This document shows, piece by piece, positions 6,603 through 8,302 of a stretch of DNA of 8,302 nucleotides. The DNA lies in NCBI GenBank assembly GCA_913009475.1, contig CAJVYJ010000070.1:1-8302 (forward strand). The letters run 5' to 3'. The position numbers and the translations under genes are program-made. Source of the DNA: an uncultured Actinomycetes bacterium. GTDB lineage: Bacteria; Actinomycetota; Aquicultoria; CAJVYJ01. The notes under the pieces were generated by a model. That model searched no databases. It saw only the letters and a list, made by a program, of their open reading frames with translations, and had not been told where the DNA came from. Position 1 is the stretch's first letter, and every line of letters starts with the position of its first letter.

Positions 6603-6877
6603 TGCTTTCTCCTTTTGAAGTCAGCCTCCCAAATTTTACTACTAGGCTCGTAAGCTGTAACAACTATATATTTATTATCATCCCTATTATACGCTAAAAC
6701 AACATGTATTGGTCGGTTCTTAATCCAACCCAGAATCAACGCGCTTGGATACGGCATGTCGGTTGAGTAATCTTCTATAGTTTCGCCCGTCTTAATAATA
6801 TGCTTTACCTCGTCATCGCTAATGCGGCGTTCAAACATGCGGCGAATAGCGTGGACACGAAATACAAACTTCTTCAT
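6599..6877 (-). CDS. DUF4258 domain protein, putative toxin
   Basis: This 92-residue basic protein matches DUF4258: HAIRRMFERRISDDEV at residues 9-24, PYPSALILGW at 42-51, RPIHVVLAY at 55-63, then VTAYEPSSKIWEADFKRRK. The family resembles small RelE-like or BrnT-like ribonuclease toxins and is often paired with YgiT-type zinc-finger antitoxins, as here, but I know of no activity shown for this protein. Toxin precedes antitoxin, as in mqsRA. Its ATG shares one base with the hsdS stop codon (TGATG) and its own stop overlaps the antitoxin start (ATGA), so all three genes are translationally linked. It could act as an addiction device holding the restriction operon in place, or as a trigger when restriction fails. 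Both are inferences. Confidence 0.82.
   Translation of the reverse strand: MKKFVFRVHAIRRMFERRISDDEVKHIIKTGETIEDYSTDMPYPSALILGWIKNRPIHVVLAYNRDDNKYIVVTAYEPSSKIWEADFKRRKQ
6609..6616 (-). promoter_or_regulatory. Strong ribosome binding site of the zinc-finger antitoxin
   Basis: AAAAGGAG on the minus strand stands 6 bases before the ATG at 6602, inside the 3' end of the DUF4258 gene. It is the strongest Shine-Dalgarno site in the operon. It would allow the antitoxin to be made in excess of the toxin encoded upstream, which suits an antitoxin role. Confidence 0.7.
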
Positions 6878-8235
6878 CAGACCACCGCTTCTCTTAAGTC
6901 GAGCTTGCCGGTTACCGCTGCTGATATAAGAGCGGTACGGTATTCATTCAGTTTTTCTATGGAGAGTTCAATTTTAGTGACTAAGATATCTATTTTACTG
7001 GTAGTGCGGTCGAGAAAGTTGGCGATGGCTTGTTGTTCAACAATGGGCGGTAATGGAATGTTAATATTTTCTATATCAGAAACATTAACCGCCGGGTAAC
7101 TAACACCTACAGAGCGCGAAACAATAGTTTCTATAAAAGAGGACTCTCTCATAGCATACTGTAGATAATCAGCCCTTATTGAACGTGGTCGCACTACCGC
7201 GAAACCTGTCGAAACAATTAGATTATTTGGTGGTTTTCTAATCGGTGAAATGGCTTTTAAATAAGTGCGAACCGTAGATACGATAACATCACCATCTCGA
7301 ACAATTCGTCGTGCTCGAGATGGTGCATTTTCAAAATTAATTTCCTCTTGCTTTACAATACCCGCAGATGCATCCACGCTACTAATGTCAACATAAGAAA
7401 TTTCAGTATTAGGATTTGTTGTTTCTGGTAGAGTCTCGTCGTTAATGGTAGCAACATATTTTAGCCGCTTAACCTCCCAATGCGCCGGCGTCTCCATCAG
7501 TTGTAGGGGCGAAAAATTTTTCGCCCCTACGCTCTTTACATCCGGGTTAAGCCCTTTGGTGACCGCGTGAGTTATGAGCGCTTGACGCTTTTCTTTAAGT
7601 AACTCCATTTGCCGCTGTTTCTTGGTAATTAATTTATCAATTCGCGCTGTTTCACGGTCGAGGAAGGCAGCGATGGCTTGTTGCTCGGAAAGAGGAGGTA
7701 CTGGTAGTGGAAGATTTTCAAGTACATTCATCCCAATATTTTCTTGCGTTCCATAGGACCAATTTAAAGCTAATTCATCTTGAAAATTAGTTGAGCGAAT
7801 TACTGATAATAAGAAATTTGGAATCATTGAATAGTTACAGCGTATTGCTGCAAGAGGAGACCAGATATTGAACTCAATATCTGTATCTACTATAGCACTT
7901 GCACCAGTCGTTGCTCCCGACTTAATGATATAAATATCGCCTTTTTTTGGTTTGTATTTTCTTGAAAACCGAATATGGTCAGCAATGCTAATATTGCCTC
8001 TACGTTTATCGAAATCAATACAACCATTTTTAATTGCTTCCGCTGAAATAAACGGAATACCATCATTGTCAATAAAAGTAGGCGTTTCATGAGGCCCATC
8101 AGTAATTGGAATAATTAGTTCATATTTTAATTTCCTAATTTTCCAATGCTCCGGCACCTCTCCCAGCTGTAGGGGCGAAAAATTTTTCGCCCCTACGCTC
8201 TTGTATTTGGGATATCGGTGAAATCGCCCAATCAT
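6877..8235 (-). CDS. hsdS: Type I restriction-modification, S (specificity) subunit
   Basis: HsdS chooses the bipartite DNA target for methylation and cleavage. The 452-residue protein has the normal two-half plan: target recognition domain 1 (about residues 28-175), central conserved helices beginning PPLSEQQAIAAFLDRETARID (about 180-230), target recognition domain 2 (about 250-395), and terminal conserved helices PPIVEQQAIANFLDR through YRTALISAAVTGKLDLR. I start it at ATG 8235, which gives the familiar GRFHRYPKYK opening, follows AAAAGGTGG by 7 bases and overlaps the previous stop codon as ATGA. An ATG at 8295 is in frame but lies inside the preceding gene. Oddity: each half carries SVGAKNFSPLQ (residues 13-23 and 235-245), encoded by a perfect palindrome, where homologues usually have DSGVEW before LGE.PEHW. 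The recognition domains are A/T-richer than the conserved parts, a common sign of domain exchange. Confidence 0.94.
   Translation of the reverse strand: MIGRFHRYPKYKSVGAKNFSPLQLGEVPEHWKIRKLKYELIIPITDGPHETPTFIDNDGIPFISAEAIKNGCIDFDKRRGNISIADHIRFSRKYKPKKGDIYIIKSGATTGASAIVDTDIEFNIWSPLAAIRCNYSMIPNFLLSVIRSTNFQDELALNWSYGTQENIGMNVLENLPLPVPPLSEQQAIAAFLDRETARIDKLITKKQRQMELLKEKRQALITHAVTKGLNPDVKSVGAKNFSPLQLMETPAHWEVKRLKYVATINDETLPETTNPNTEISYVDISSVDASAGIVKQEEINFENAPSRARRIVRDGDVIVSTVRTYLKAISPIRKPPNNLIVSTGFAVVRPRSIRADYLQYAMRESSFIETIVSRSVGVSYPAVNVSDIENINIPLPPIVEQQAIANFLDRTTSKIDILVTKIELSIEKLNEYRTALISAAVTGKLDLREAVV
7502..7536. repeat. Palindromic repeat, copy 2 (inside hsdS)
   Basis: A perfect 28-bp palindrome (7503-7530; half-site GTAGGGGCGAAAAA) lies in a 35-bp block identical to bases 8168-8202. 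It encodes VGAKNFSPL and part of the next codon, just ahead of the second recognition domain (ETPAHWEVKRLKY). In mRNA it could fold into a stem of up to 14 bp less the loop. It resembles a short mobile palindromic element captured in frame. Confidence 0.9.
8168..8202. repeat. Palindromic repeat, copy 1 (inside hsdS)
   Basis: This block is identical over 35 bp to copy 2. The 28-bp palindrome spans 8169-8196 and encodes the same peptide ahead of the first recognition domain (LGEVPEHWKIRKLKY). It begins 39 bases after the hsdS start codon, so the hairpin would lie close to the initiating ribosome. The CAG before each block is also shared, with one mismatching base between. Confidence 0.9.
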
Positions 8236-8302
8236 TCCCAAACCACCTTTTGGTGTGCTCCCGCATAGGAAAGATTTTCCGGATCCATTTCCCATTTGAT
8301 TG
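8232..8302 (-). CDS. 3' end of an upstream gene, perhaps hsdM
   Basis: A reading frame enters from the window edge and ends with TGA at 8234-8232, overlapping the hsdS ATG as ATGA. The last 22 residues read IKWEMDPENLSYAG followed by AHQKVVWE. Operon logic points to hsdM, the methyltransferase subunit, which is needed with HsdS and is otherwise absent from the window. I do not recognise the tail as HsdM from sequence, so identity is inference. It could also be another small accessory gene of the operon. Confidence 0.45.
   Translation of the reverse strand, partial: IKWEMDPENLSYAGAHQKVVWE
8243..8251 (-). promoter_or_regulatory. Ribosome binding site deciding the hsdS start
   Basis: AAAAGGTGG on the minus strand is 7 bases before the ATG at 8235. 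No comparable site precedes the in-frame ATG at 8295. This and the ATGA overlap favour 8235. Confidence 0.7.

Noticed and set aside
4569..6653. Several plus-strand frames opposite hsdR and the zinc-finger gene
   Set aside because: They are antisense to well-supported genes and have no motifs or ribosome binding sites I can support.
7502..8202. The two palindromic copies as a CRISPR-like array
   Set aside because: Only two copies, 666 bp apart, inside an intact coding sequence, with no spacer pattern or cas genes.
8236..8295. Upstream hsdS start at 8295 with a GNGSGKS stretch resembling a P-loop
   Set aside because: It lies in another frame inside the preceding gene, lacks a ribosome binding site, does not fit the full G-x4-GKS spacing, and HsdS has no ATPase. 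ATG 8235 is better supported.

Overview
All genes in this 8.3 kb window lie on the minus strand, so biological order runs from high to low coordinates. The window joins a defence segment (type I restriction-modification genes plus toxin-antitoxin genes) to a conserved translation-termination cluster (DUF1385/YqhQ-like protein, prfA, prmC). The DUF1385-prfA-prmC order is, from general knowledge, typical of Gram-positive Firmicutes and of some Chloroflexota and deep Actinobacteriota. Together with moderate base composition, purine-rich Shine-Dalgarno sites and a TTG start for prfA, this suggests a bacterium from one of those groups. No lineage can be fixed from the sequence alone.

The left edge is not biological. 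Bases 142-199 match the Illumina TruSeq universal (P5/read-1) adapter in full. Bases 1-141 are two 17-base T runs and purine-rich noise, as expected when a sequencer reads past the end of a short insert. The adapter cuts prmC after about 91 codons, so genome sequence starts at about base 200. The window is therefore the end of a draft contig.

Region by region, in transcription order: 8302-8232, end of an unrecognised upstream gene (hsdM would be expected); 8235-6877, hsdS, DNA specificity subunit with two target recognition domains; 6877-6599, DUF4258 protein (putative toxin); 6602-6375, small YgiT/MqsA-type zinc-finger protein (putative antitoxin); 6373-3395, hsdR, restriction translocase/nuclease. 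Successive genes overlap or nearly touch (ATGA, TGATG, ATGA, then 1 nt), so this is one coupled operon with a toxin-antitoxin-like pair between hsdS and hsdR. A promoter-like site then precedes a separate Phd/YefM-RelE pair (3322-2740). A second promoter-like site precedes the DUF1385 gene, prfA and the truncated prmC.

The most unusual feature is a perfect 28-bp palindrome, GTAGGGGCGAAAAA plus its reverse complement, present twice in hsdS within identical 35-bp blocks. Both copies are in frame and sit just before each target recognition domain. They encode the same peptide, VGAKNFSPLQ, where related HsdS proteins usually read DSGVEW. The copies are exactly 666 bp (222 codons) apart, so recombination between them would remove one recognition domain in frame. 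Two other G/C-rich hairpins lie in the 167-bp prfA-prmC gap, so the genome may carry several short palindromic repeat families.
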